Origin: an uncultured Collinsella sp.
Lineage (GTDB): Bacteria > Actinomycetota > Coriobacteriia > Coriobacteriales > Coriobacteriaceae
NCBI GenBank assembly: GCA_900554325.1
Contig: USHA01000003.1
Location: 1-59,733 of the forward strand
Length of the DNA stretch: 59,733 nt
Direction of reading: 5' to 3'
In this document: positions 34,714 to 42,707 of the stretch, in pieces
Numbering within the stretch: position 1 is the stretch's first letter
How the letters are laid out: every line of letters starts with the position of its first letter
The notes under the pieces: model-generated
What the model was told of the DNA's origin: nothing
Databases searched by the model: none
Seen by the model: the letters and a program-made list of their open reading frames with translations, nothing else
Made by a program: the position numbers and the translations under genes

Positions 34714-35439
34714 CTACGCAACATCCCAGGGCTGGAGTTCGTCACCCAAGCGAACGATGCAGTCATAGAGCACGGTGTGGCGCTCGGCCGGGTTGGCATC
34801 CCGATGAAAATGCCCGTAGTACCAGCGCTTATAATCCAAGCGGTCTTCCAGCTCATCGAAAAATGCAGTAAGACGATCAACGCCGGGGCAATTCCAGCCG
34901 GGCGCCGGATAGAGCGTGGGCGAAAGCACGCGCGTGGAGCAGGTGTGGGTGATCACGTAGTCGACCTTCCAGCCCACGCTGTCGAGCTTTGCCCGCGCCT
35001 CCTCAAAGTTGCGCTCGTCCGGCAGCTCCTGTGGCCACCAGCTGGAATAGGGAATGCGGTATTCCTTATCCACGCTCGTGGCGCCGCCCATGGTAAAGAT
35101 CGTTGAGCCGTCGAGCTCAAAAACCTCGCCGCGCGTCAGGCGCCGTATGGGCGAGGTATCCGACAGGCGCTGCGTCAGCCCACCGTGCCACAACTCCATA
35201 GGACGCTCCGCCCAGTGATCGAAACGCTCGTGATTGCCGTCGACAAACAGCAACGTATAGGGGCGCGACTCCAGCCAAGCGATATCGGCGCATTCCTCGG
35301 CAGAAAAATCCCACGGAAAGCCAAAGTCGCCCGCGACAATCAGATAGTCGTCGCTCGCCAGGCTATCCCCAAGCTCCCAGTCACGCAGCTTTTGCATGTC
35401 GAGGCCGCCGTGAATATCGCCCGCCACATAGACCGTCAT
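34714..35439 (-). CDS. Calcineurin-like metallophosphoesterase
   Basis: A 241-residue dinuclear metal phosphoesterase. Motifs in order: DIHG at 8-11, GDFGF, GNHE, then ITHTCS and YYGHFHRD with the last histidine ligands. The closest functional class by layout is the small cytoplasmic phosphodiesterase or diadenosine-type enzymes, but the substrate is unknown. ATG at 35439 has GTGGTGA upstream. It precedes no other gene in its direction. Confidence 0.82.
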   Translation of the reverse strand: MTVYVAGDIHGGLDMQKLRDWELGDSLASDDYLIVAGDFGFPWDFSAEECADIAWLESRPYTLLFVDGNHERFDHWAERPMELWHGGLTQRLSDTSPIRRLTRGEVFELDGSTIFTMGGATSVDKEYRIPYSSWWPQELPDERNFEEARAKLDSVGWKVDYVITHTCSTRVLSPTLYPAPGWNCPGVDRLTAFFDELEDRLDYKRWYYGHFHRDANPAERHTVLYDCIVRLGDELQPWDVA

Positions 35440-35524
35440 CGAATCACCACTTCCCTGTAAGTCGCCAGCCCGCATTCAGCACGATCACTAAGCCAACCGT
35501 TCCAGCCCTTCCATCCCTTAGGGC

Positions 35525-35764
35525 TTACCCCTCGTTCTTCCATCCAAACGGGTCGAGCACCCAAAAAATCAGATCGAGCACGCCGCCGGTCATCATGGCG
35601 CCGGCAAGGGCCATGCAAACGTGCAGAGAGCTGGCACTTCGGAGCACGTCGAATGGCCCCAGAACAGCCAGCAGCGCGACCGCCGCGCCGGCAAGACACA
35701 GCGCGAGGCACGGCCCCGCATCCTTGACGCACTTCTTTGCGAGATGCTTGGTGTTGTCACTCAT
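35525..35764 (-). CDS. Small two-helix membrane protein
   Basis: A 79-residue protein with two hydrophobic helices (about 18-38 and 46-68) and a short basic N-terminus MSDNTKHLAKK. The start is taken at 35764 where AAGGAG lies 10 bases upstream; the frame stays open 67 codons further but without a good site. Function unknown. It precedes the phosphoesterase gene by 85 bases and could be co-transcribed with it. Confidence 0.55.
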   Translation of the reverse strand: MSDNTKHLAKKCVKDAGPCLALCLAGAAVALLAVLGPFDVLRSASSLHVCMALAGAMMTGGVLDLIFWVLDPFGWKNEG

Positions 35765-36123
35765 CAATATCGAACTCCTTAGAGGGTCGTTGCTCAGATA
35801 CATGCCGCCGCGCCAGAACAGGGCGGTAGAGTAAGTGTCACATGCCGTGCGGACATCAATGGAGAAACCGCCTGCTCGGCCAACCCTTGACGCCGACTTG
35901 TCACCGGCACCCCATCCTCTGCTATCGAGGTCTAATACTTTTCCCACCGCTACCCAAAAACTCATCCAACATTAATCTTGGCTCAAGAATCGCTTAATCT
36001 ATAACCTGCACTATAGAGTTCGACCAAGGGCGGGGCGGCGCCGCGCAACGCAGGCCGCCGAACGCAACGCTCGCGCCCAGGCAGATCGCCTGGCGTCGCG
36101 CCCATCGAACGAAAGGACAGGTC
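35765..36123. other. 359-base gap with a likely promoter only
   Basis: No gene or repeat was recognised. TTGGCT and TATAAC 16 bases apart near 35976-36003 could drive the DUF4342 gene, and GAAAGGA before 36124 is its ribosome site. Confidence 0.35.
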
Positions 36124-36666
36124 ATGGACGACCTCGAAAAAGTTGAAACCATCCGCACCAAGTGCAACGTGAGCTACACCGATGCCAAGGCCGCGCTCGA
36201 CGCCGCCGACGGCAACGTTTTGGACGCCATCATTTGGCTCGAGTCGCAGGGCAAGACCCAGACCACGTCGGCGCACGCCGCCACCGAGTCCGCGCCAGTC
36301 GATGAGCCCTCAGCCGAGATGGTCGCCGCGCAGGCCGCCTACGAGAAGTCGAGCGAAAAGACCGACTTCTCCAAGAAGATGGACAGCGTATGGGAGTACC
36401 TCAAAAAGCTCTTCCGCCTGAGCCTGGACACCAAGTTTATCGCCACGCGCCGCGATGCGATCATCCTCAACATCCCCATCCTGATCCCCATCATCGCCCT
36501 GTTTGCCTGGGGCGCTACGATTTGGCTGATGCTGATTGGCCTGTTCTTTGGCATGCGCTACCGCATCGACAGCGACGGCGACGTGCCCGGCAGCATCAAC
36601 AACCTTATGAATCACGCCGCCGATGCCGCGGACGACATCAAGCAAAATCTGAACGACGACAAGTAA
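36124..36666 (+). CDS. UBA-like / DUF4342 membrane protein
   Basis: A 180-residue protein. Residues 1-45 form a UBA/TS-N-like three-helix domain (VETIRTKCNVSYTDAKAALD), followed by a linker and a DUF4342 region with one or two membrane helices near 113-140 and an amphipathic C-terminus. Function unknown. It lies 18 bases before a two-component system in the same direction, so it may be a sensed target or partner of that system. Confidence 0.78.
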   Translation: MDDLEKVETIRTKCNVSYTDAKAALDAADGNVLDAIIWLESQGKTQTTSAHAATESAPVDEPSAEMVAAQAAYEKSSEKTDFSKKMDSVWEYLKKLFRLSLDTKFIATRRDAIILNIPILIPIIALFAWGATIWLMLIGLFFGMRYRIDSDGDVPGSINNLMNHAADAADDIKQNLNDDK

Positions 36667-36684
36667 TCGCAGACGGGGGCACGC

Positions 36685-37464
36685 ATGGCACGGATCCTGA
36701 TCGTAGAGGACGAGGAGAAAATCGCCCGCTTTGTGACGCTCGAGCTGGAGCACGAGGGCTACCAGGCGGAACACGCCGCCGATGGCCGCACCGCCGTGGA
36801 CCTGGCGCTGGAGCGCAACTACGATCTTATTCTGCTCGATGTGCTGTTGCCGCAGCTCAACGGCATGGAGGTCCTGCGGCGCGTCCGTAAGCACAAGGAT
36901 GTGCCGGTGATAATGGTCACCGCGCGCGATGCCGTGATGGACAAGGTGGCCGGGCTCGATGCCGGCGCCGACGATTACCTGACCAAGCCGTTTGCGATTG
37001 AGGAGCTGTTCGCACGGATCCGCGTGGCGTTGAAGCGCTCGGAGGCCGTGCGGGCGGCTTCGGGCGTTGGCGGCATCGGGACGGGCGCGGCAGGCGGCAC
37101 GGGTGTCGGCGCCACTGCGATGCCCCCGGTCAGTGACTCGACCCAGGTTTCCGCCTCGCTCTCCCCCGCCACGCTCGCCGTGGGCTCGGTTGCGCTCGAC
37201 CCCGACCGCCGCGAAGTCACGGTCGGCGGCTCGCCCATTGCGCTCACGGCCCGCGAGTTCGATGTCCTCGCCCTGCTTATGGCGCATGCCGAGACCGTGC
37301 TCACGCGCGAACGCATCGCGCACGAAGCGCTGGGCTACGAATACATGGGCGACACCAACAACGTCGACGTGCACATCGCGCATCTACGCGCCAAGATCGA
37401 GGACGCCGGCGGCGCCCGCATCATCCAGACCGTGCGCGGGGTGGGCTATGTCTGCCGCGCGTAA
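36685..37464 (+). CDS. OmpR-family response regulator
   Basis: A 259-residue regulator: receiver with Glu8-Asp9-Glu10, phospho-acceptor Asp52 and Lys101 (LTKPF), a Gly/Ala/Thr-rich linker of about 45 residues that is longer than usual, and a C-terminal winged helix (LTAREFDVLALL). Its end overlaps the kinase start by 17 bases, so the two are translationally coupled. The regulon is unknown. Confidence 0.92.
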   Translation: MARILIVEDEEKIARFVTLELEHEGYQAEHAADGRTAVDLALERNYDLILLDVLLPQLNGMEVLRRVRKHKDVPVIMVTARDAVMDKVAGLDAGADDYLTKPFAIEELFARIRVALKRSEAVRAASGVGGIGTGAAGGTGVGATAMPPVSDSTQVSASLSPATLAVGSVALDPDRREVTVGGSPIALTAREFDVLALLMAHAETVLTRERIAHEALGYEYMGDTNNVDVHIAHLRAKIEDAGGARIIQTVRGVGYVCRA

Positions 37465-38743
37465 CGCCGAGGCCAAACGCGTCACCTCCATCGCCCGCGC
37501 CATCAACTGGGGCTATATGTGGCGCCGCCTGATGAGCTACGTTTGGCTCGACCTGCTGCTAGTAGTGATTGTGGCGGCGATCCTTGTCTATGGATACAAC
37601 CAGACGCTGCCCAACGGCGCGTTTACCGCAGGATGGATCCCCAGCGCCACCGTTCGCGGCATGACGCTGACGCCCGCGCGCGGCTGGGACCTGACAACGC
37701 TCACCTATACCGTCGAGCTTGCGCGTACCACCAAGACTTTCCCCCTCGCGCAGGACCTCGTCACGCTATGGCCTCTCTACCTTGTCGTTGTGGGTTGGCA
37801 GGTCATCAGCGTGCTCAACATGCTCGGCGGCGCCCGCCGCGTGCGCCGCACCATGGCGCCGCTCAACGATCTGGCCCTGCGCGTGGACGAACTCGGCCGC
37901 ATGCAACTCGCCGGCGGCAAGATGGAAACACTGGAGCAAGCCATCGAGCGCGCAAGCGTCGACTCGCCGAGCGTCACTACCGGCGACGCCGACCTGGCAA
38001 GCATCGAGGTTGCACTCAACCGCCTACTGCGCCAGATGCAAGAGGCCAAACTGCAACAGATGCGCTTTGTCAACGATGCGAGCCACGAGCTGCGCACGCC
38101 CATCGCGGTGATTCAGGGTTACGTAAACATGCTCGATCGCTGGGGCAAAGACGACCCGGACGTGCTGGCGGAATCCATCGCGTCCCTCAAGGCCGAAAGC
38201 GAGCACATGCAAGAGCTCGTGGAGCAGCTGCTGTTTTTGGCACGCGGCGATGCCGGGCGCACGGTCCTGCGGCGTGCGGATACCAACCTGGCCGCACTGG
38301 TCGGCGAGGTATGCGAGGAATCGCAGATGATCGATACCGCGCACACGTATCGGCTGGCGTACGACACCGCGCTTGTCAGCGATTCGCGCTGCGACGCGCC
38401 CGTCGACGTGGCACTCGTGAAGCAGGCGCTACGCGTGATCGTGCAAAACGCCGCCAAGTATTCGGACGCGGGAACGACCGTCACATTTGGCATAACGCCG
38501 GATGCGGGCGCGGGCACAATCGACATAAGCGTTGAGGACGAGGGCATCGGCATGAACCAGGAATCCGCAGCTCACGCGTTTGAACGGTTCTACCGCGCCG
38601 ACAACGCACGCAATGCCGGCGCGCAGGGCTCGGGCCTGGGGCTTGCCATTGCCAAGTGGATCGTCGATAGCCATGGCGGTGTCATTGGCGTGACCTCAGT
38701 CGAGGGCGTCGGCAGCCGCTTTACGATTCGCCTGCCGCGGTAG
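37448..38743 (+). CDS. Sensor histidine kinase
   Basis: A 431-residue membrane kinase. Two membrane helices (about 32-50 and 105-127) flank a short extracellular loop of about 55 residues; then a HAMP-like linker, the phospho-acceptor His213 in ASHELRTPIA, N-box QNAAKY, and ATP-lid motifs DEGIGM and GLGLAI. ATG at 37448 overlaps the regulator and has GGGGTGGG upstream. The small sensor loop gives no clue to the signal. Confidence 0.91.
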   Translation: MSAARNAEAKRVTSIARAINWGYMWRRLMSYVWLDLLLVVIVAAILVYGYNQTLPNGAFTAGWIPSATVRGMTLTPARGWDLTTLTYTVELARTTKTFPLAQDLVTLWPLYLVVVGWQVISVLNMLGGARRVRRTMAPLNDLALRVDELGRMQLAGGKMETLEQAIERASVDSPSVTTGDADLASIEVALNRLLRQMQEAKLQQMRFVNDASHELRTPIAVIQGYVNMLDRWGKDDPDVLAESIASLKAESEHMQELVEQLLFLARGDAGRTVLRRADTNLAALVGEVCEESQMIDTAHTYRLAYDTALVSDSRCDAPVDVALVKQALRVIVQNAAKYSDAGTTVTFGITPDAGAGTIDISVEDEGIGMNQESAAHAFERFYRADNARNAGAQGSGLGLAIAKWIVDSHGGVIGVTSVEGVGSRFTIRLPR

Positions 38744-38762
38744 GAAGCCCCTCGGCATAAAT

Positions 38763-38797
38763 AAAGGGGTAGGGCCACGCGGCCCTATCCCTTTTTG
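38763..38797. terminator. Terminator between convergent kinase and VOC genes
   Basis: AGGGGTAGGGCC pairs with GGCCCTATCCCT around ACGC; T-run on the right and A-run on the left, so it can act in both directions. Confidence 0.85.
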
Positions 38798-38818
38798 CTA
38801 GCTATGGCAGCTTGTGCG

Positions 38819-39193
38819 CTATTCGCGGCACAGGTGCACGGCGAAACCGGCGAACTCGCGCTTAAAGTACACGAGCTTGGTGCTACCGTCGGGCAGCAGC
38901 GCGCGCGACTCCTCGTTGACCTCGAGCCCACGCTTGGCAAACCACTTCTCGGCCGCATCGATGTCGTTGACGGCAAAGCCAATGTGGCCCTTGGCGCCAC
39001 GACCATTCTGCTTCATGACCTCGACCAGCGAATCGTTAAAGTACGAAACCGGGGTCTCGATAACGGGCAGGCCCATCATCGTCGAGAACAGCTCCGCGAT
39101 CTCCAAGGCGTCTGCCGGGTTGGCGGCGTTAATGCCCACATGGGCAACGCGCATACCAAAGAGCTCGACCGGATTGGCGTTCTGCTCACTCAT
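38819..39193 (-). CDS. VOC/glyoxalase-fold protein
   Basis: A 124-residue vicinal-oxygen-chelate protein: HVGI near residue 18 (first metal His), VEVMKQNG, HIGFAVND (second His) and a final HLCRE. It resembles glyoxalase or methylmalonyl-CoA epimerase domains, but the substrate is not evident. It begins 11 bases after an orphan PTS IIB gene and is probably co-transcribed with it, an unusual partnership. Confidence 0.75.
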   Translation of the reverse strand: MSEQNANPVELFGMRVAHVGINAANPADALEIAELFSTMMGLPVIETPVSYFNDSLVEVMKQNGRGAKGHIGFAVNDIDAAEKWFAKRGLEVNEESRALLPDGSTKLVYFKREFAGFAVHLCRE

Positions 39194-39204
39194 ACAGTCA
39201 GCGC

Positions 39205-39492
39205 CTACTGAGCCATGACGTCGAGGACGGCCTTCTCGGCAGCGACGCGGTTCATGCCGGTCATGAAGGGCACGCCGCTCACGTACGGGCAGGTAAGGCC
39301 CTCGGGGGCAACGGTGGTGGCGATCAGCAGGTCGGCGCCCTCGTCGCAAACGTCCTTGGCCTCGGAGATGGCGCACTGCACGATCTCATACTTGCCGGCA
39401 TAACCGTTGGCGTCGAGCATGGTGGCGACCTTCTGGGCAACGAGCGTGGAAGTAGCAGCGCCAGCACCGCAAGCCAAAACGATCTTCTTCAT
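39205..39492 (-). CDS. Orphan PTS IIB component (galactitol/fructose type)
   Basis: A 95-residue IIB with the phospho-cysteine predicted as Cys8 in IVLACGAGAATSTLV, the pattern of GatB-like proteins. No IIA or IIC lies nearby. It may complete a permease encoded elsewhere or signal sugar state. It shares a two-gene unit with the VOC protein. AGGGAGACATT upstream of the start supports expression. Confidence 0.85.
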   Translation of the reverse strand: MKKIVLACGAGAATSTLVAQKVATMLDANGYAGKYEIVQCAISEAKDVCDEGADLLIATTVAPEGLTCPYVSGVPFMTGMNRVAAEKAVLDVMAQ

Positions 39493-39592
39493 AGGTAATG
39501 TCTCCCTTCATGGTTTACTTTAGGTAAGTGTACCGCAGCGAGCGATGGCGCTCGGCCTCGATACGCTTTTATGCCAGTTTGCTTGTGCGCTG

Positions 39593-39598
39593 CGTATA
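39593..39598 (+). promoter_or_regulatory. -10 box for the 207-residue membrane-anchored protein
   Basis: Consensus TATAAT about 58 bases before the start codon; the -35 is poor. Confidence 0.5.
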
Positions 39599-39655
39599 AT
39601 ACATCTAGTACGTGTTGTCATACCGCTCGCCTTACGAGCGACTAAGGACTCTGAA

Positions 39656-40279
39656 ATGCCCGATTCCCGCACACTCTGGACCACCGTCGTTATCATCTGT
39701 ATCGCCGTGTCGGTATTCTTTAGCGTCAAAAAACGCACCACGTTTAAGCGCCTGCAACAGCTTATGGCTGCCAAGCAGTGGGACGAGTTCGATCGCCTGC
39801 TCGACAGCAAGCTCACCAGCATGCTGTACCCGCGCTACAACCGCGACTACCTGCGCCTGAACTCCTATCTGCTGCGCGAGGACCACAAGCGCGCCGACGA
39901 GATGTTCGATTTGCTGCTGGGGCTCAACCTGCCCAAAATGCAGCGCGTCGACCTGGTGATCAAGGCTTTTAACTACTACGTTGGCCAGGAGGACCGCAAA
40001 AAGTCCAAGGAGCTGCTGCACGAAATCAAGGGCTTTGAGGGCGGTCAGGCCGAGGCGGTCGCACACGAATGCCAGCTGATGTACGACACGATGATCCTCA
40101 AGCGCCACAACGACATTCCCGAGCTAGAGCGCATGCTCAAAGAGGCCGGTGACGACAAGGTCAAGAGCTGCCGCCTGGAATACCTGCTGGCTCTGCAGTA
40201 CAAGAACAAGGGCGACGAAGCCAAGTTCCAGGAGTTCCTGGAGAAGTCGGGCCAACACTCGATGGCCGTCAACGCGTAA
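39656..40279 (+). CDS. Membrane-anchored helical-repeat protein
   Basis: A 207-residue protein with one N-terminal membrane helix (about 9-24) and a charged, all-helical cytoplasmic body resembling TPR-like repeats (WDEFDRLLDSKLTSML, KSKELLHEIKGFEGG). Function unknown; a scaffolding role is an inference. AAGGA lies seven bases before ATG. It is followed 31 bases later by tRNA-Leu in the same direction. Confidence 0.65.
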   Translation: MPDSRTLWTTVVIICIAVSVFFSVKKRTTFKRLQQLMAAKQWDEFDRLLDSKLTSMLYPRYNRDYLRLNSYLLREDHKRADEMFDLLLGLNLPKMQRVDLVIKAFNYYVGQEDRKKSKELLHEIKGFEGGQAEAVAHECQLMYDTMILKRHNDIPELERMLKEAGDDKVKSCRLEYLLALQYKNKGDEAKFQEFLEKSGQHSMAVNA

Positions 40280-40310
40280 CGGACGGCTTGTGCTAGACTT
40301 CTAGTCTCAC

Positions 40311-40395
40311 GGGGGCGTGGCGGAATTGGCATACGCAGGAGACTTAAAATCTCTCGCCGCAAGGATTGTGGGTTCGAGTCCCACCGCCCCTACCA
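40311..40395 (+). tRNA. tRNA-Leu (UAA)
   Basis: An 85-nt class II tRNA with an acceptor stem GGGGGCG/CGCCCCT, D-arm GCGGAATTGGCATACGC, anticodon loop CTTAAAA (UAA), long variable arm, T-arm GGGTTCGAGTCCC and an encoded CCA. The first pair is G-U. A hairpin with a short T-run follows. Confidence 0.95.
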
Positions 40396-40407
40396 TGTAG
40401 TGCTTAC

Positions 40408-40445
40408 GAGCCCGTGTTCCCCAGGGATGCGGGCTCGCATCTTTT
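40408..40445 (+). terminator. Terminator of tRNA-Leu
   Basis: GAGCCCG pairs with CGGGCTC; CATCTTTT follows. Confidence 0.65.
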
Positions 40446-40600
40446 AGATGCCGGTGGGGCTCGAACCCGCGAGGGGGGGGCGAGCGTCAAGCGGACGCGC
40501 AGCGTCCGCAGCGAGCCGGCGAGGGCGCCAGCAGGCGTCCGAAGCCGGTGCGGATTTGCGCAGCAAATACGCAGACGTCCCACCGCCCCGCGCTTCAGAA
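40446..40600. repeat. GC-rich hairpin cluster with tRNA-like pieces
   Basis: Part of the 323-base gap after tRNA-Leu. GCGGACGC-GCA-GCGTCCGC (40491-40509) and GCGGATTTGC against GCAAATACGC form hairpins. GTCCCACCGCCCC at 40577-40589 repeats the tRNA 3' end, and the complement of GTGGGGCTCGAACCC at 40454 resembles a T-arm. No gene is present. Confidence 0.5.
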
Positions 40601-40647
40601 AGCCAACTAATTTAGGACGGGCTAAAAAGACAGCTTCGGTCCCTTAG

Positions 40648-40716
40648 AAGTTGCGGTGGAATAGATCCTGTTTATACCGTTTACCAGCTTATTTAGGAAC
40701 TATTTCACCGCAACTT
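40648..40716. repeat. Dispersed palindrome, family A copy 2
   Basis: Arms at 40648-40670 and 40695-40716 match those of A1 with several changes (GCGGTGGAATAGATCCTG against AGGAACTATTTCACCGC). It ends two bases from the ppx stop codon. Confidence 0.75.
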
Positions 40717-40718
40717 AT

Positions 40719-41720
40719 TTAGAGGGTGCTGAGCTCTGGGGTCCAGGAGATGGTGGGGGTCGCGCCGTCGAGAGTCTCGTTGATGGTGGCAGCCATACCG
40801 GCGAGCAGGCTGTTCTCGCTTACGGTGAGCGTGTCGTAGCCGCCGGCTCGCATAAGCTCGCGAATCACCACGGCACCAGCCAAGATCACGCCCGCGCGTT
40901 TGGGCTGTACACCCGGTAGCGCGGCGATGCCTTCCGCGTCCAACACAGACATGCGCTCGATAGCGGCCGAGACCTGCTCCAGCGAAAGCTCGCGTAGGTG
41001 CACAAAGCTCGAATCGTACGGTTCCAGCTCGTGGACCAGAGCCACCAGCGTAGTCACCGTGCCGCCCACCGCGACTAAGCGTTCGGCGCGCTCAAAGTCG
41101 ACAGGCAGGCCCTCAAAATAGGCGGCGAACTGCTCGCCTGCCCACGCGGCAGCGACAGCAAGCTCGCCATCCGCGGGCGGCAACGCGGAGAAAAAGCGCT
41201 CCGTCACGCGACGGCAGCCAATGTCCAGCGAGCGCGTCCCTTCCAGCGCAAAAACCCCGCGCTCCGGAGCGTATACGCCCGTCGCGAGCTCCGTGGAGCC
41301 ACCGCCCGAATCGGCGACGATGATGCGCTCGCCAGCAAAGTCGTGCGCCACGCCAAAAAACGTCAGGCGCGCCTCGACCTCGCCCGGAATCACCTGTGGC
41401 TCAAGCCCCAGATCGCGCAGGCCGTCCAGCAGCAGCGCGGCATTGGACGCATCGCGTGCGGCACTCGTGCACGTGGTGCAGATGCACACGGCCCCAAAGG
41501 CACGGGCCTCGTCCACAAACATGTGACATGCAGCGAGCACACGCTCAACGGCCGCCTCGCAAAAGCGGCCCGTCGCGTCCACGCCCTCGCCCAGGTCGGT
41601 AATCTCGGTATGCTTGGACGATTCCACGATCGCCCCGGCCTCGACCTGCGCCAGCACCAGTCGCGACGACACCGTTCCCAGGTCGATCGCGGCTACCTTA
41701 TAGCGTTTGCAATTTGTCAT
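40719..41720 (-). CDS. ppx: Exopolyphosphatase / pppGpp phosphohydrolase
   Basis: ASKHA-fold enzyme that cleaves polyphosphate or pppGpp. The 333-residue protein, the short form, has the first phosphate loop AAIDLGTVSSRLV at about 9-21, and the second in VADSGGGSTELATG. GEVEARLTFFGV precedes it, as in Ppx/GppA. It begins the ppx-divIC order read leftwards from the FtsB-like gene, an arrangement seen in Actinobacteria next to eno. Ppx versus GppA cannot be decided. Confidence 0.9.
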   Translation of the reverse strand: MTNCKRYKVAAIDLGTVSSRLVLAQVEAGAIVESSKHTEITDLGEGVDATGRFCEAAVERVLAACHMFVDEARAFGAVCICTTCTSAARDASNAALLLDGLRDLGLEPQVIPGEVEARLTFFGVAHDFAGERIIVADSGGGSTELATGVYAPERGVFALEGTRSLDIGCRRVTERFFSALPPADGELAVAAAWAGEQFAAYFEGLPVDFERAERLVAVGGTVTTLVALVHELEPYDSSFVHLRELSLEQVSAAIERMSVLDAEGIAALPGVQPKRAGVILAGAVVIRELMRAGGYDTLTVSENSLLAGMAATINETLDGATPTISWTPELSTL

Positions 41721-41740
41721 TGCGGGCTCCCCTCCGGGCG

Positions 41741-42511
41741 CTATTTGCCGTTGGACACGACCGTCTGGCCCTCGACGCCGTTAAACCCAAACAGTATGTC
41801 GAGCGCCTGGATGTACCACGGCGCGTCCTTGCCGACTTCTTCGATTTCCTTGGCCACTTCGCTGGCCTTCTTGGCGTTTGAGGACTTTTTACTCGACGAC
41901 GAGTCCGAATCGTCGTCCAAGCCTAGCACGTCAATCTTCTTCTCGCCGGGCATCACCAGGCCCAGGTCCTCGGATGCCGCGTCCTTGATACCCTCCTCCG
42001 AGAGCAGTTTGTCGACGCTTTTTTGCAGGTCGTCGTTATATTGCTCGCGAATCTCGACCTGCTTGGCCAAGATGTCGCTCGAACGTTTTGCCACATACAG
42101 GTCGCGCACGGGGAAATACAGGCTCACAAGCGCCAGGGCGACGACAATGCCAACAAACAGCCCCCGCTGGGGACCGTGGGTAAAGTCGTAGATTGCCTTG
42201 ACCACCGCGTTATCGTTGGCGTAATGCATGAAGTCCGAGCCCGAAAGACGGTTCGAGGGCCTACTCGGCTTTTCATGCGTTTGAGCCGAGGAACGCTGAG
42301 CATGCTCCGAGTGCGCCGGGCGCACCGAACGTAGCGGGCGGTCCGTCGAAGTATTCACTTGAGCATTGGGGCGCGAGGTGCTTGTCGGGCGCTGCGCGGA
42401 GCGGTCGGCACCGGCGTAGGCGGACCCACCGAGCTGCACCGTGCGCGCACGGCGAAGCGACGGCTCACGCGAACCGGCGGAATAGTACCTGTTGTCGTAA
42501 ATCTGATCCAT
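41741..42511 (-). CDS. Septum-formation initiator (FtsB/DivIC-like)
   Basis: Bitopic division protein, 256 residues. The N-terminal 100 residues are Arg/Ser-rich and disordered, then a membrane helix at about 117-136, a coiled coil at about 137-170 (ILAKQVEIREQYND), and an extracellular tail with a Ser/Lys-rich stretch. Family members act with FtsL and FtsQ at the septum. ATG at 42511 with AAGG five bases upstream is preferred. eno-divIC-ppx is a conserved actinobacterial order and supports the call. Confidence 0.85.
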   Translation of the reverse strand: MDQIYDNRYYSAGSREPSLRRARTVQLGGSAYAGADRSAQRPTSTSRPNAQVNTSTDRPLRSVRPAHSEHAQRSSAQTHEKPSRPSNRLSGSDFMHYANDNAVVKAIYDFTHGPQRGLFVGIVVALALVSLYFPVRDLYVAKRSSDILAKQVEIREQYNDDLQKSVDKLLSEEGIKDAASEDLGLVMPGEKKIDVLGLDDDSDSSSSKKSSNAKKASEVAKEIEEVGKDAPWYIQALDILFGFNGVEGQTVVSNGK

Positions 42512-42602
42512 GTGCGCCTTGTGCGGTTGAGGTTTGTTTGCGCTTAGTATTCTAGTTATAGCACGAGCGCGCGCGCCACCTTCGACAGCCTTTGCTCGAC
42601 AT

Positions 42603-42634
42603 AAAAAAGGCGCTGAGTCATATGGCCCAGCGCC
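42603..42634 (-). terminator. Terminator of eno
   Basis: On the minus strand GGCGCTG pairs with CAGCGCC and is followed by TTTTTTAT. Confidence 0.85.
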
Positions 42635-42707
42635 CAATGGTGCTCAACAGCGCCCGGCTGAAGCAAGGCAAATCCGAGTCTTCCCCGCCCCCGCGACCTC
42701 CGCGTGC

